Below, piece after piece: positions 7,801 to 16,395 of a DNA stretch of 64,000 nt (positions within the stretch are counted from its first letter, which is position 1; the number at the start of each line of letters is the position of its first letter). The DNA comes from Cetobacterium sp. 2A (GTDB taxonomy: Bacteria > Fusobacteriota > Fusobacteriia > Fusobacteriales > Fusobacteriaceae): NCBI RefSeq assembly GCF_014250685.1, contig NZ_JACFAJ010000006.1, positions 248,001 through 312,000 on the forward strand, given 5' to 3'. The position numbers and the translations under genes are program-made. A model generated the notes under the pieces. That model had not been told where the DNA came from. It saw only the letters and a list, made by a program, of their open reading frames with translations, and made no database searches.

Positions 7801-9513
7801 TTACATTCTTTCTAGAGTATCTATTCCTAATAAATTCAATCCTTCTTTTAACACATCTGCTGTACTAGAAGCTAATATTAATCTTGAATTCAATACATTT
7901 TCCTCTTGATTTAATATTGGACAAGCATTATAAAAACTGTTGAATTTTTTTGATAATTCAAACAAATAATCTGTTATTAAATTTGGTCTACATGATTCAG
8001 CAGCCTTTAAAACAACTGTTGGGAATTGTGTTAAATGATGAGCAAGGGCTCTTTCTGTTTTATCATTAAATGATATATTCGCATCCGCTTTAACAATTTT
8101 CCCTTCTGATTCTCCTCTTCTTAAGATAGATTTAATTCTAGCATATGAATATTGAAGATATGGAGCTGTATTTCCTTCAAAGCTTAATACTTTATCCCAT
8201 TCAAAAATAACTGGACTTTGTCTATTTTGAGATAAATCAGCATACTTTATAGCCCCTAGACTAACAACTTCTGCTATGTTATCTTTCTCATCTGCTGATA
8301 GCGTTGGGTTCTTCTCTTGAACAACTTCTAGAGCTCTTCTTTTCCCTTCATCTATAAGTTCTTCTAATCTTATTACGTTTCCTTTTCTTGTTGAGAATAC
8401 TCCGTCAGCAAATCTCATTATTCCAAACCAGATATGTTGCTTTTCTACATCCCAACCAAGCATATCAGTTATTTTGAAAAACTGTTTGAAATGATCTTGT
8501 TGTCTTTCATCAGTTACATAAATAAGCTTATTTATATTGTAATTTTCTTTTCTGAACTTTACTGTAGCTATATCAGAAGTTGCATATAAAAATGCCCCAT
8601 CTTTCTTTTGAATAATCGTAGGATTTAGTTTATCTTCCTCTTTAAAGAATACAACTTTTGCACCCTGATCTTCAACAGCTATTCCTTTTTCCACTAACTC
8701 TTCAACTACAGAAGGCATTAAATCATGATAAAATGACTCTCCATAATAAGTATCAAAATTTATTCCCATTCTTGAGTATAGTTTGTTATATTCATCTAAA
8801 GAAACTTTTATAAACTCTTGCCAAAGTCTATAGTTTTCTTCGTCTCCATTTTGAAGTTTTCTTAACTCTTCTCTGGCTTGATCTTCAAGTTCTGGGTTCT
8901 CTTCACTTTGTCTTGAAAATTCAACATAAACTCTTTCTAATTCTTCTATTGGACCAGCCGCATAAGCATCCTTATCTAGCCAATTTCTATATCCAATAAT
9001 AAGTTTTCCAAACTGTGTTCCCCAATCTCCTATATGGTTATCAGCTACAACACTATATCCTAAGTATTTATATATTCTTTTTATTGAATCTCCAATTATT
9101 GTAGATCTTAAATGCCCTATATGCATTCTCTTTGCAATGTTTGGTGAAGAATAATCTATTATTACTTCTCCGTCTGTATTTAGTTCTGGGAACTCATATT
9201 TTTCTTTTGATATTTTCTTTACAAAATCTCCTAAGTATTCATCTTTTAAAAATATATTAAGAAATCCTGGTCCTGCTATTTCTAACTTATCTATAAGGTC
9301 ATTTTCAACTAAATTATTAACTATAGTTTCTGCAATAACTCTTGGATTTCCTCCTAAAATTTTTGAATTCATCATAGCAAAGTTAGTTTGAAAATCTCCA
9401 AATTTTTCATTAGTTGCTACTGCTATTTCAATTGGCTTAATCTCTTTATCGCCATATATATTTTTAACAGTTTCACTTAAAATAGCTGCAATTTGCTTTT
9501 CTATCGTTATCAC
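7801..9513 (-). CDS. argS: Arginine-tRNA ligase
   Basis: Class I aminoacyl-tRNA synthetase that charges tRNA-Arg. At 570 residues it is the usual length. It has the N-terminal Add-1 tRNA-binding domain, the class I HIGH-type motif SSPNIAKRMHIGHLRST near residues 123-139, and a C-terminal DALR anticodon-binding domain ending LGIDTLERM. The start is a GTG at 9513, preceded at proper spacing by AAAAGGAGAG; the ATG at 9520 is out of frame. No strong promoter lies between this gene and the terminator of the upstream RNA gene, so it is transcribed either by read-through or from a weak TATAAA-like site. Confidence 0.96.
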   Translation of the reverse strand: MITIEKQIAAILSETVKNIYGDKEIKPIEIAVATNEKFGDFQTNFAMMNSKILGGNPRVIAETIVNNLVENDLIDKLEIAGPGFLNIFLKDEYLGDFVKKISKEKYEFPELNTDGEVIIDYSSPNIAKRMHIGHLRSTIIGDSIKRIYKYLGYSVVADNHIGDWGTQFGKLIIGYRNWLDKDAYAAGPIEELERVYVEFSRQSEENPELEDQAREELRKLQNGDEENYRLWQEFIKVSLDEYNKLYSRMGINFDTYYGESFYHDLMPSVVEELVEKGIAVEDQGAKVVFFKEEDKLNPTIIQKKDGAFLYATSDIATVKFRKENYNINKLIYVTDERQQDHFKQFFKITDMLGWDVEKQHIWFGIMRFADGVFSTRKGNVIRLEELIDEGKRRALEVVQEKNPTLSADEKDNIAEVVSLGAIKYADLSQNRQSPVIFEWDKVLSFEGNTAPYLQYSYARIKSILRRGESEGKIVKADANISFNDKTERALAHHLTQFPTVVLKAAESCRPNLITDYLFELSKKFNSFYNACPILNQEENVLNSRLILASSTADVLKEGLNLLGIDTLERM

Positions 9514-9546
9514 TGTGCATCTCTCCTTTTTAAACTAAATTTATAC

Positions 9547-9573
9547 AAAAAAAAAGGGGGACTTTAAAGTCCC
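9547..9573 (-). terminator. Terminator of the 6S-like RNA gene, just upstream of argS
   Basis: The palindrome GGGACTTTAAAGTCCC (9573-9558) is followed on the minus strand by two more C and nine T. It closes the structured RNA gene and lies only about 35 bp before the argS start. Confidence 0.85.
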
Positions 9574-9783
9574 ACAAAGAATAAATCCAGTCTACCGCCT
9601 TCCATACGGTTTTGGTCGCCATTATAAATAAGTGGTAGTCAGATACTCTCTAATATACAGGGTCCGTAGAACAAAGGTTCCCGTGACTTTTCTGAATTAT
9701 TGATAGCAGCGCCAACCCCCTCGACGACCTTAGGCCCAAAACCTCAAGAAATAGCGAATAGACTAGAAATGATTATCCTTATT
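9547..9783 (-). ncRNA. ssrS: Probable 6S RNA (RNA polymerase regulator)
   Basis: This intergenic stretch of 314 bp carries its own strong promoter and terminator and no reading frame. The transcript of about 200 nt plus terminator folds as one long rod. Bases 9767-9759 pair with 9594-9586 (nine pairs) and 9757-9754 with 9598-9595. Further in, GGTTTTGG (9743-9736) pairs perfectly with CCAAAACC (9615-9608), with GCC/GGC continuing beyond a GA bulge. A rod-like RNA of this size closed by its own ends is the 6S plan. The position directly downstream of aspS matches the 6S-1 gene of Bacillus subtilis, found in the aspS-yrvM interval. No T-box motif (UGGNACC) was found, which argues against an argS leader riboswitch. 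Confidence 0.7.
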
Positions 9784-9789
9784 AATGGG

Positions 9790-9818
9790 ATTATATCACC
9801 ATTAGGGTATTTTTTCAA
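9790..9818 (-). promoter_or_regulatory. Promoter of the 6S-like RNA
   Basis: TTGAAA (9818-9813), a 17-base spacer and TATAAT (9795-9790) lie on the minus strand immediately after the aspS stop. The predicted transcription start is near 9783. Confidence 0.85.
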
Positions 9819-9827
9819 CTAAAAATA

Positions 9828-11609
9828 TTATTTTTTTTCCTCTTCAGCTGTTGATTCTAAGAACAATTCCATTAACTGTTTATCATCAACTTTATTTGGA
9901 GCTTCTGTCATTAAACATTGTCCTTTATTTGTTTTAGGGAATGGAATAACATCTCTTATTGAAGTCTCTTTTAACATTACCATAAGCCATCTATCGATTC
10001 CAAATGCTAGTCCTCCATGAGGTGGAGCTCCGTACTTAAAGGCATCTATAAAGAATCCAAATTTATCTCTTGCTTCTTCTTGAGATAATCCTAATTTTTC
10101 AAATACTATAGTTTGAACTTCTGGATTGAATATTCTTATTGATCCTCCACCAATTTCAGAACCATTTAAAACTAAATCATAAGAATTTGTTCTTACATTG
10201 TCCATTTCTCCAGCTATAAATGCATCCATATCCTCTGTTTTAATAGAAGTGAACGGGTGATGTTGTGCCTTGTATCTCTTTTCTTCTTCATCATATTCAA
10301 ACATTGGGAAATCTACTACCCAAAGGAATTTGAACTCATCATTATTTATAAGCCCTAATTCTTTTCCAATTCTTGATCTGATTGCTCCAAGTGCCCCGTA
10401 AACAGTTTTAGCTTGATCTGCAACTATCATTATTACATCTCCAACTTTTGCACCTGTTCTTTCAATTATAGCTGCCATTTCTTCTGGTGAGAAGAACTTA
10501 GCTATTGGTGAATTTACTCCCTCAGCAGTAACTTTTATCCAAGCCATTCCTTTTGCACCAAAATATCTCTTTGCATACTCTTCATAATCAGAAAGAATTT
10601 TTCTTGAGAATTCTTCTGCAACTCCTGGTGCTACAACTGCTTTTACAATTCCTCCATTTTCTACAGTGCTTTTAAAAGCTGTGAAATTAGAGTTTGCCAT
10701 TAAGTCAGTTAAATCTTTAAGTTCTACTTCAAATCTTACATCTGGCTTATCAGAACCAAATCTTTCCATAGCTTCTGCGTATGCCATTCTTGGGAACTCA
10801 TAATCTGCTGATTCTTGAGTAACATTTTTGAATACTCTTTTTGCAAGTCCTTCTATTTCATTCATTATGTCTTCTTGAGTAACAAATGACATTTCTATAT
10901 CAAGTTGAGTAAACTCAGGTTGTCTGTCAGCTCTTAAATCCTCATCTCTAAAACATTTTGCTATTTGGAAATATCTTTCAATTCCTGAAATCATCAATAA
11001 TTGCTTAAATAATTGTGGTGATTGAGGAAGAGCATAGAAATCTCCAGGATTAGTTCTACTTGGAACTAGGAAATCTCTTGCTCCTTCAGGAGTTGATTTT
11101 GTAAGTAGAGGAGTATCTACGTCTAAAAATCCTTGTTCGTCCATGTAGTTTCTTATAGACATAATCATTTTATGTCTCATTTTTAAATTTCTAGACATTT
11201 GCGGTCTTCTTAAATCTAAGTATCTATATTTAAGTCTAATATTTTCACTTAAACTTTCTTCTGTGTTAACTTGGAATGGAAGTACATCACAACCATTTAA
11301 TATTTCTAAAGAAGATGCAAAAACTTCAATATCTCCAGTTGGAATATTTGAATTCTTACTATATCTTTCTCTTACTGTTCCAACAACTTTAATAACAGAT
11401 TCATTTCTAAGCTTTTGAGCCATCTCAACTGTAGCAGCATCAACAACATCAATATCAAATATAATTTGTGTAATTCCTTCTCTATCTCTTAAATCTATGA
11501 ATGTAAGTCCACCTAAATCTCTTTTAGTATCTACCCATCCAGATAGAGTAACTTCTTGTCCTACATTGTTACTTCTAAGCTCTCCTAAATTATGAGTTCT
11601 ATAAATCAT
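9828..11609 (-). CDS. aspS: Aspartate-tRNA ligase (bacterial type)
   Basis: Class II synthetase charging tRNA-Asp. The 593 residues match the bacterial form. There is an N-terminal OB-fold anticodon domain ([22 protein letters not shown]), then the class II core with motif 2 [18 protein letters not shown] near residue 220, the bacterial GAD insertion (about 285-420) and motif 3 GLAFGIDRW near 535. It lies 23 bp after hisS, and the two are co-transcribed behind rarA. Only the sequence needed for discriminating versus non-discriminating charging (presence or absence of gatCAB) is missing from the window. Confidence 0.96.
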   Translation of the reverse strand: MIYRTHNLGELRSNNVGQEVTLSGWVDTKRDLGGLTFIDLRDREGITQIIFDIDVVDAATVEMAQKLRNESVIKVVGTVRERYSKNSNIPTGDIEVFASSLEILNGCDVLPFQVNTEESLSENIRLKYRYLDLRRPQMSRNLKMRHKMIMSIRNYMDEQGFLDVDTPLLTKSTPEGARDFLVPSRTNPGDFYALPQSPQLFKQLLMISGIERYFQIAKCFRDEDLRADRQPEFTQLDIEMSFVTQEDIMNEIEGLAKRVFKNVTQESADYEFPRMAYAEAMERFGSDKPDVRFEVELKDLTDLMANSNFTAFKSTVENGGIVKAVVAPGVAEEFSRKILSDYEEYAKRYFGAKGMAWIKVTAEGVNSPIAKFFSPEEMAAIIERTGAKVGDVIMIVADQAKTVYGALGAIRSRIGKELGLINNDEFKFLWVVDFPMFEYDEEEKRYKAQHHPFTSIKTEDMDAFIAGEMDNVRTNSYDLVLNGSEIGGGSIRIFNPEVQTIVFEKLGLSQEEARDKFGFFIDAFKYGAPPHGGLAFGIDRWLMVMLKETSIRDVIPFPKTNKGQCLMTEAPNKVDDKQLMELFLESTAEEEKK

Positions 11610-11632
11610 AATAGTACCATCCCCTTAAATCT

Positions 11633-12874
11633 TTATATTAATTTTGTCTTTAACTCTTCAACGGTTATTTCCTCTTGAGTTCTATCATTGAAATTCTTTA
11701 AAACAACTACATTTTTAGCCATTTCGTCCTCTCCAATGATTAAAACATTGTTTACTCCTAATTTATCAGCTTTTTTCATATGAGCTTTCATTGCTCTGTT
11801 GTTAAAATCTATTATTACCTTTAATCCTGAAGTTCTTAAATCTTGAGCTATTTTAAATGCAAAATCCCTTGTATTTTCTCCTAACCATGCTATATATAGT
11901 TCTGGAGCAGTCTTTGGATAATTATCTCCTAAAAGCATCATTATTCTTTCAATTCCTGCAGCAAATCCAAATGCTGGAATTTCTTTATCTCCAAGTTGCT
12001 TTAGAAGATTGTCATATCTTCCTCCACCAAGTATAGTTCCTTGAGAACCAAGTTTATTAGTTATAATTTCATAAACTGTACTTGAATAATAATCAAGTCC
12101 TCTAACTAATTTTGGATCCTCTACATATCTAACCCCAAAAATTTCTAAATATTTTTTTACAGTCTCATAGTGATTCATCTCTTCCTCACTTAAAGACTCT
12201 AATATAATTGGAGCATCTTTAGTTAAATCTTTACATTTATCATTTTTACAATCTAAAACTCTTAGTGGATTTTTTTCTATTCTAACTTTACAATCCTCAC
12301 AAAGCTCTTCTTTTATTGGGTTTAAAAACTCTAAAAGCATCTCTCTATATTTAACTCTTGAATCTTTTCCACCAACAGAATTAATAGTAACAGATAAATC
12401 AGTTATTCCTAACTTTTCTAAAAGATTATAACCCATAGCAATTACTTCAGCATCTAATATTGGAGAACTTTCTCCTAAAACCTCTACTCCAATTTGGTTA
12501 AATTCTCTTTGTCTACCAGCTTGTGGTCTTTCATATCTAAACATTGATCCAGAATAATAAAATCTTGAAACATCCTCTTGAGCATATATTTTATGCTCTA
12601 AGTAACATCGAACAACTGATGCTGTCCCTTCTGGTCTTAGTGTTATACTTCTCTCTCCTCTATCTGAAAAAGTGTACATTTCTTTTTCAACAACATCTGT
12701 TCCTTCTCCAATTCCTCTTTTAAAAAGATCTGTTTCTTCAAAAATTGGAGTCTTTATCATTGTATATCCATAATTCTCAAATTGTTCGTGAGCTGCGTTA
12801 ACAATATAGTTATATTTTTGACCATCCTCACCAAATAAATCTCTAGTCCCTCTAACAGCTTTTATAAGCTTCAT
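11633..12874 (-). CDS. hisS: Histidine-tRNA ligase
   Basis: Class II synthetase charging tRNA-His, 413 residues. Motif 1 lies in the first 60 residues, motif 2 (FRYERPQAGRQREFNQIGVE) near 112-132, the HisA-type RGLDYYSSTVYE near 260 and motif 3 (GFAAGIERI) near 300. The rest is the C-terminal anticodon domain. The ATG is preceded by GAGGTGAT at proper spacing. It lies 14 bp after rarA and 23 bp before aspS. The hisS-aspS pairing is widespread in Gram-positive bacteria. Confidence 0.96.
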   Translation of the reverse strand: MKLIKAVRGTRDLFGEDGQKYNYIVNAAHEQFENYGYTMIKTPIFEETDLFKRGIGEGTDVVEKEMYTFSDRGERSITLRPEGTASVVRCYLEHKIYAQEDVSRFYYSGSMFRYERPQAGRQREFNQIGVEVLGESSPILDAEVIAMGYNLLEKLGITDLSVTINSVGGKDSRVKYREMLLEFLNPIKEELCEDCKVRIEKNPLRVLDCKNDKCKDLTKDAPIILESLSEEEMNHYETVKKYLEIFGVRYVEDPKLVRGLDYYSSTVYEIITNKLGSQGTILGGGRYDNLLKQLGDKEIPAFGFAAGIERIMMLLGDNYPKTAPELYIAWLGENTRDFAFKIAQDLRTSGLKVIIDFNNRAMKAHMKKADKLGVNNVLIIGEDEMAKNVVVLKNFNDRTQEEITVEELKTKLI

Positions 12875-12888
12875 TTAATCACCTCAAA

Positions 12889-14118
12889 TTATTTATCTTT
12901 CCATAATTTTTCTAATTTTTCCGCTATCATTTTTTCATTTCTATTTTCACCAGGAATATAGTAATTCCTAGATTTAGAGCTATACTTTTGCTTTATAAAA
13001 TTATCCTTATAATTATGAGGATATTTATATCCAATAGGTTTGTCACTTATATTTTCAGGGACTTTTTCCATATCTCCATTTTCTATATCTTGAAGAGCTT
13101 TATTTATAGCGTTATAGCATGAGTTACTCTTCGTTGAAATAGCTAGATATACCACTGCTTCAGCTAAAATTATTCTAATTTCTGGCATTCCAATTCTTTC
13201 ACTGGCATTCATTGCTGCTTCTGCAATTAAAAGTGCTTCTGGATTTGCCATTCCTATATCTTCACTGGCAAGTATTATAAGTCTCCTAGCAATATATCTT
13301 GGATCCTCTCCACCCGATAGTAATCTAGCCATCCAATAAATTGAAGCATCTGGATCACTTCCACGAACACTTTTTATCATTGCAGAAATGATATTATATT
13401 TATCTTCCTCTTTGTGATAAGAGGCTTTTCTTTTTCTAAATATTTCTAATACTTCTTCTTTAGAATATCCATAACAACTATTCTTATATAGTTCCAAGTA
13501 ATTTATTGCTATTCTACTATCACCTTGTGAAATTTCTAAAATAGAATTTTTTATCTCTTCTGGAAGAACTATATCCAAATATTTTGATCCTCTATCCAAT
13601 ATTTTTTCTATATCTTTTTTTTGTAATGGATTAAATTCAAAAATAAGCGTTCTTGATAAAAGAGCATTATTTAAATTATGATATGGATTCTCCGTTGTTG
13701 CTCCTATTAAAGTTAGTATTCCACTTTCCGTATATGAAAGAAGAGCATCTTGTTGTAACTTGTTAAATCTATGAATCTCATCTAAAAAGAGTACTGTCTT
13801 TCTTCCATGATACTCCAATTCTTTTTTTGCTTTTTCAACAATTTCTCTTAAATCACTTAAACTAGCCACTGTGGCATTTAAATTTTCGAAATTTAGATTC
13901 AATGTTTTAGAAATTATTTCACCTAAAGAACTTTTCCCGCAACCAGGTGGACCATACAATATAATATTAGAAAGATTTTTTCCCTCTATTATTCTTCTCA
14001 ATACTCCGTCTTTTCCTAATAGCTTATCTTGACCTACAAATTCTTCTAAATTTTTAGGGCGTAACTTTAGAGCTAAAGGTTTTACATTTTCATAATTATC
14101 TTGAAAAAGATTTTTCAT
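12889..14118 (-). CDS. rarA: Replication-associated recombination protein A (MgsA/YrvN AAA+ ATPase)
   Basis: AAA+ ATPase related to clamp loaders and RuvB that acts at stalled replication forks. It is 409 residues, with RPKNLEEFVGQ near residue 20, Walker A GPPGCGKSS near 55, Walker B LFLDEIHRF near 105, sensor 1 IGATTENPY and the C-terminal tetramerisation region (VRGSDPDASIYWMARLL). It heads an operon with hisS and aspS. In B. subtilis the homologue yrvN also lies close to hisS-aspS, so the cluster is conserved beyond this lineage. Confidence 0.93.
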   Translation of the reverse strand: MKNLFQDNYENVKPLALKLRPKNLEEFVGQDKLLGKDGVLRRIIEGKNLSNIILYGPPGCGKSSLGEIISKTLNLNFENLNATVASLSDLREIVEKAKKELEYHGRKTVLFLDEIHRFNKLQQDALLSYTESGILTLIGATTENPYHNLNNALLSRTLIFEFNPLQKKDIEKILDRGSKYLDIVLPEEIKNSILEISQGDSRIAINYLELYKNSCYGYSKEEVLEIFRKRKASYHKEEDKYNIISAMIKSVRGSDPDASIYWMARLLSGGEDPRYIARRLIILASEDIGMANPEALLIAEAAMNASERIGMPEIRIILAEAVVYLAISTKSNSCYNAINKALQDIENGDMEKVPENISDKPIGYKYPHNYKDNFIKQKYSSKSRNYYIPGENRNEKMIAEKLEKLWKDK

Positions 14119-14145
14119 TTCATCACAACCTAAATAATTTCCTTA

Positions 14146-14151
14146 ATTATA
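14146..14151 (-). promoter_or_regulatory. Candidate -10 box for rarA-hisS-aspS
   Basis: TATAAT on the minus strand lies 28-33 bases before the rarA ATG, directly downstream of the secG terminator stem. No clear -35 hexamer is visible at standard spacing. Confidence 0.4.
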
Positions 14152-14153
14152 TT

Positions 14154-14184
14154 AAAAAGGCGCATTGAGTGTTATCAACACGCC
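14154..14184 (-). terminator. Terminator of secG
   Basis: GGCGTGTTGA and TCAATGCGCC form a 10-bp stem (two G-U pairs) around TAACAC, followed by TTTTT on the minus strand, 8 bp past the secG stop. Confidence 0.85.
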
Positions 14185-14192
14185 CTTCAATT

Positions 14193-14417
14193 TTACTTTA
14201 CAAGATATAATAGAAGTGCAGATACAATAAACAAACCAGCGGTTATCTCAGTAGCTTTAGCTAATGGACCTCCATCTTTAGAAATTCCAAATACTGTATT
14301 TGAAGCTCCCATTCCCATACTAGAAGACATTCCATGACTTCTATCTGGTTGTATCAATACTAAAATTATAAGTGATAGTGCAAAAATAAATAGTAATGCT
14401 GTTAATAGTCCCTCCAT
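14193..14417 (-). CDS. secG: Protein translocase subunit SecG
   Basis: Small inner-membrane subunit of the SecYEG channel, 74 residues. It has two hydrophobic helices (about 5-22 and 52-72), the conserved LVLIQPDRSHGMSSSMGMG loop after helix 1, and a NTVFG motif. The ATG has a good AGGAGGA. It is flanked by its own -10 box and a strong terminator, so it is probably transcribed alone. Confidence 0.92.
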   Translation of the reverse strand: MEGLLTALLFIFALSLIILVLIQPDRSHGMSSSMGMGASNTVFGISKDGGPLAKATEITAGLFIVSALLLYLVK

Positions 14418-14450
14418 ATTTCCTCCTAATTTCCCTTTTCTTTATTATTT

Positions 14451-14456
14451 ATTATA
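14451..14456 (-). promoter_or_regulatory. Candidate -10 box for secG
   Basis: TATAAT on the minus strand lies about 35 bp upstream of the secG ATG, in the gap after the PhoH-type gene. The -35 region is only T-rich. Confidence 0.45.
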
Positions 14457-14486
14457 ATATATCTACAGTTAAAATAAAAGAGAAAT

Positions 14487-15791
14487 TTATAGAAGTTTAG
14501 CTCCTAGTTCTGCTAAAGCTGATCTTTCACCTTTTTTCAATGTAATATGCCCTGCAATTTCTTCATCTTTGAACTTTTCAGCCATATATGTAAGTCCATT
14601 AGTATTAGCATCTAGGTATGGACTATCAATTTGATAAGGATCTCCTGTCAGTACAATCTTAGTATCCTCACCGGCTCTTGTTATTATCGTTTTTACCTCT
14701 AATGGTGTTAAGTTTTGAGCCTCATCTATTATAATAAAGCCACTCGGTATACTTCTTCCTCTTATATATGTTAGTGCTTCAATTTTTAGAAGTCCCATAC
14801 TTTGAAGTCCTGCTATAACTTTCTCTCCAGATTTTTCTTCTTTGTTACCACTTAGAAAATCAATATTATCATATATAGGTTGCATCCACGGACGAAGTTT
14901 TTCGTCCTCTCCTCCAGGCAGATAACCCAAATCTTTACCCATAGGTATTATAGGTCTAGCTATCAATAACTTTTTATATCTATGTTTTTCAACTACAAGT
15001 TCTAATCCAGCAGCTATTGCAAGCAAAGTTTTTCCAGTTCCAGCTCTTCCAACTAAACTTACAACTTTAATATTATCATCCATAAGAAGCTCCATAGCAT
15101 ACCTTTGTTCATCGTTTCTAGCTCTTGCTCCCCATGCTGAAATATCACCATTTATAAACTTAACTATTTTAGAATCTATATGTCTTCCTACAGTTTCTTT
15201 TTCTCCGCACTTCATTTTAATAAAGCTATTGGCAGTTAAATGAATTTGTAACTTTAACTCCCAAGGACTTATTCTTCCACTCTTCTCAAATTTTTTAAAA
15301 TTTTCTTCTGAAACTTCAACTTCATAATAACCTTCATCTAAATCTGAATATTCAACCATATCAGTTTCGTAGTCCTCTACATCCAATCCTAATGCATCGG
15401 CTTTTATTCTCATATTTATATCTTTAGTTATTATGACAACTTTTTTATCAGGATTTTTCTTTTTTATTCCCAAAGTAACAGAAAGAATATTATTATCAAC
15501 TATCTCCTTTTTTAAAGATGGCGGTAAAAGTGATAAATCATTTTCTATTTCAACTCTAAAAAATATATCCCCTTCTAGTTCGACACCTTTTGAAAGACAT
15601 CCTTTTTTTCTCACTTCATCTAAAACTCTTGAAGCACTTCTTGCTTGTATAGCAGTAGTTTGATTTCTTTTTAAGTGATCTATCTCTTCAACAACATATA
15701 TTGGTAAAACTACATCATTTTCTTTAAAACTATAAATACTGTGCGGATCATGAATAAGTATATTTGTGTCTAAAACATAAATCTTTCTCAA
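14487..15791 (-). CDS. PIN domain-PhoH family ATPase (YlaK-like)
   Basis: This 434-residue fusion has an N-terminal PIN nuclease-like domain (VLDTNILIHD at about 5-14, further acidic residues near 110-125) and a C-terminal PhoH P-loop ATPase. Walker A is GRAGTGKTLLA near 243 and Walker B IIIDEAQN near 355. Relatives are proposed to be RNA helicase-nucleases. The exact substrate is unknown. The gene starts 4 bp after ruvA and closes the uvrA-ruvA operon. Confidence 0.88.
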   Translation of the reverse strand: MRKIYVLDTNILIHDPHSIYSFKENDVVLPIYVVEEIDHLKRNQTTAIQARSASRVLDEVRKKGCLSKGVELEGDIFFRVEIENDLSLLPPSLKKEIVDNNILSVTLGIKKKNPDKKVVIITKDINMRIKADALGLDVEDYETDMVEYSDLDEGYYEVEVSEENFKKFEKSGRISPWELKLQIHLTANSFIKMKCGEKETVGRHIDSKIVKFINGDISAWGARARNDEQRYAMELLMDDNIKVVSLVGRAGTGKTLLAIAAGLELVVEKHRYKKLLIARPIIPMGKDLGYLPGGEDEKLRPWMQPIYDNIDFLSGNKEEKSGEKVIAGLQSMGLLKIEALTYIRGRSIPSGFIIIDEAQNLTPLEVKTIITRAGEDTKIVLTGDPYQIDSPYLDANTNGLTYMAEKFKDEEIAGHITLKKGERSALAELGAKLL

Positions 15792-15795
15792 AAGA

Positions 15796-16395
15796 TCATC
15801 CCCTTTTTTGGATTTTTTTAAGAACTCCTTTGATAGCTTCTTCTATACTCGTGAATTCTCTTATTTCGCTCTTACTGATTAAAGCATCAATTTCTTTTTT
15901 ACTATATCCTAAAGCTTCTAAAGCTAGGTATAACTCCTCTTCTATAAATAGCGCTAAGTTTTCTTCTTTTGGAGTTTCCATTGAAAGTAAATTTAAACTT
16001 TTCATTTTATTTTTCAAATCTATTATAATTTGTTGGGATTTTTTCTCACCTAATTTTGGAACTCTTTTTAAAGTTTTATAATCTTCATTTAAAACAAGCT
16101 CTCTTATATTATCAATTGAAAATGTTGACATAATAGAAAGAGCCAATGAAACCCCAATCCCACTTACACCAATCAACATTTCAAATATAGTTCTTTCTCT
16201 TTCTTCTAAAAATCCAACTAACTTGAAAGCATCTTCTTTTATGAAGTTATAAATAAAAAATTGTGTTTCATTTCCTGCTTCAGTTTTATCATATGTCTTT
16301 AAAGATATATATACTTTGTATCCTACTCCATTTACATCCAATGCCACATACTCTGGCCTCTTATAAGCTATTTTACCTTTTAAATATTCAAACAT
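15796..16395 (-). CDS. ruvA: Holliday junction branch migration subunit RuvA
   Basis: DNA-binding subunit of the RuvAB branch migration motor, 199 residues. It has an N-terminal OB fold (MFEYLKGKIAYKRPEYVALDVNGVGYKVY), two helix-hairpin-helix motifs (LIGVSGIGVSLAL near 70, VPKLGEKKSQQI near 107) and the C-terminal RuvB-contact helix bundle. It overlaps the 3' end of uvrA by 16 bp in another frame. No ruvB or ruvC lies in the window. Confidence 0.94.
   Translation of the reverse strand: MFEYLKGKIAYKRPEYVALDVNGVGYKVYISLKTYDKTEAGNETQFFIYNFIKEDAFKLVGFLEERERTIFEMLIGVSGIGVSLALSIMSTFSIDNIRELVLNEDYKTLKRVPKLGEKKSQQIIIDLKNKMKSLNLLSMETPKEENLALFIEEELYLALEALGYSKKEIDALISKSEIREFTSIEEAIKGVLKKIQKRG

Noticed and set aside
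9547-9783. T-box riboswitch for argS
   Set aside because: The position and terminator fit, but there is no UGGNACC T-box motif next to the terminator. The RNA is closed by pairing of its own ends, and the aspS-adjacent location fits 6S better.
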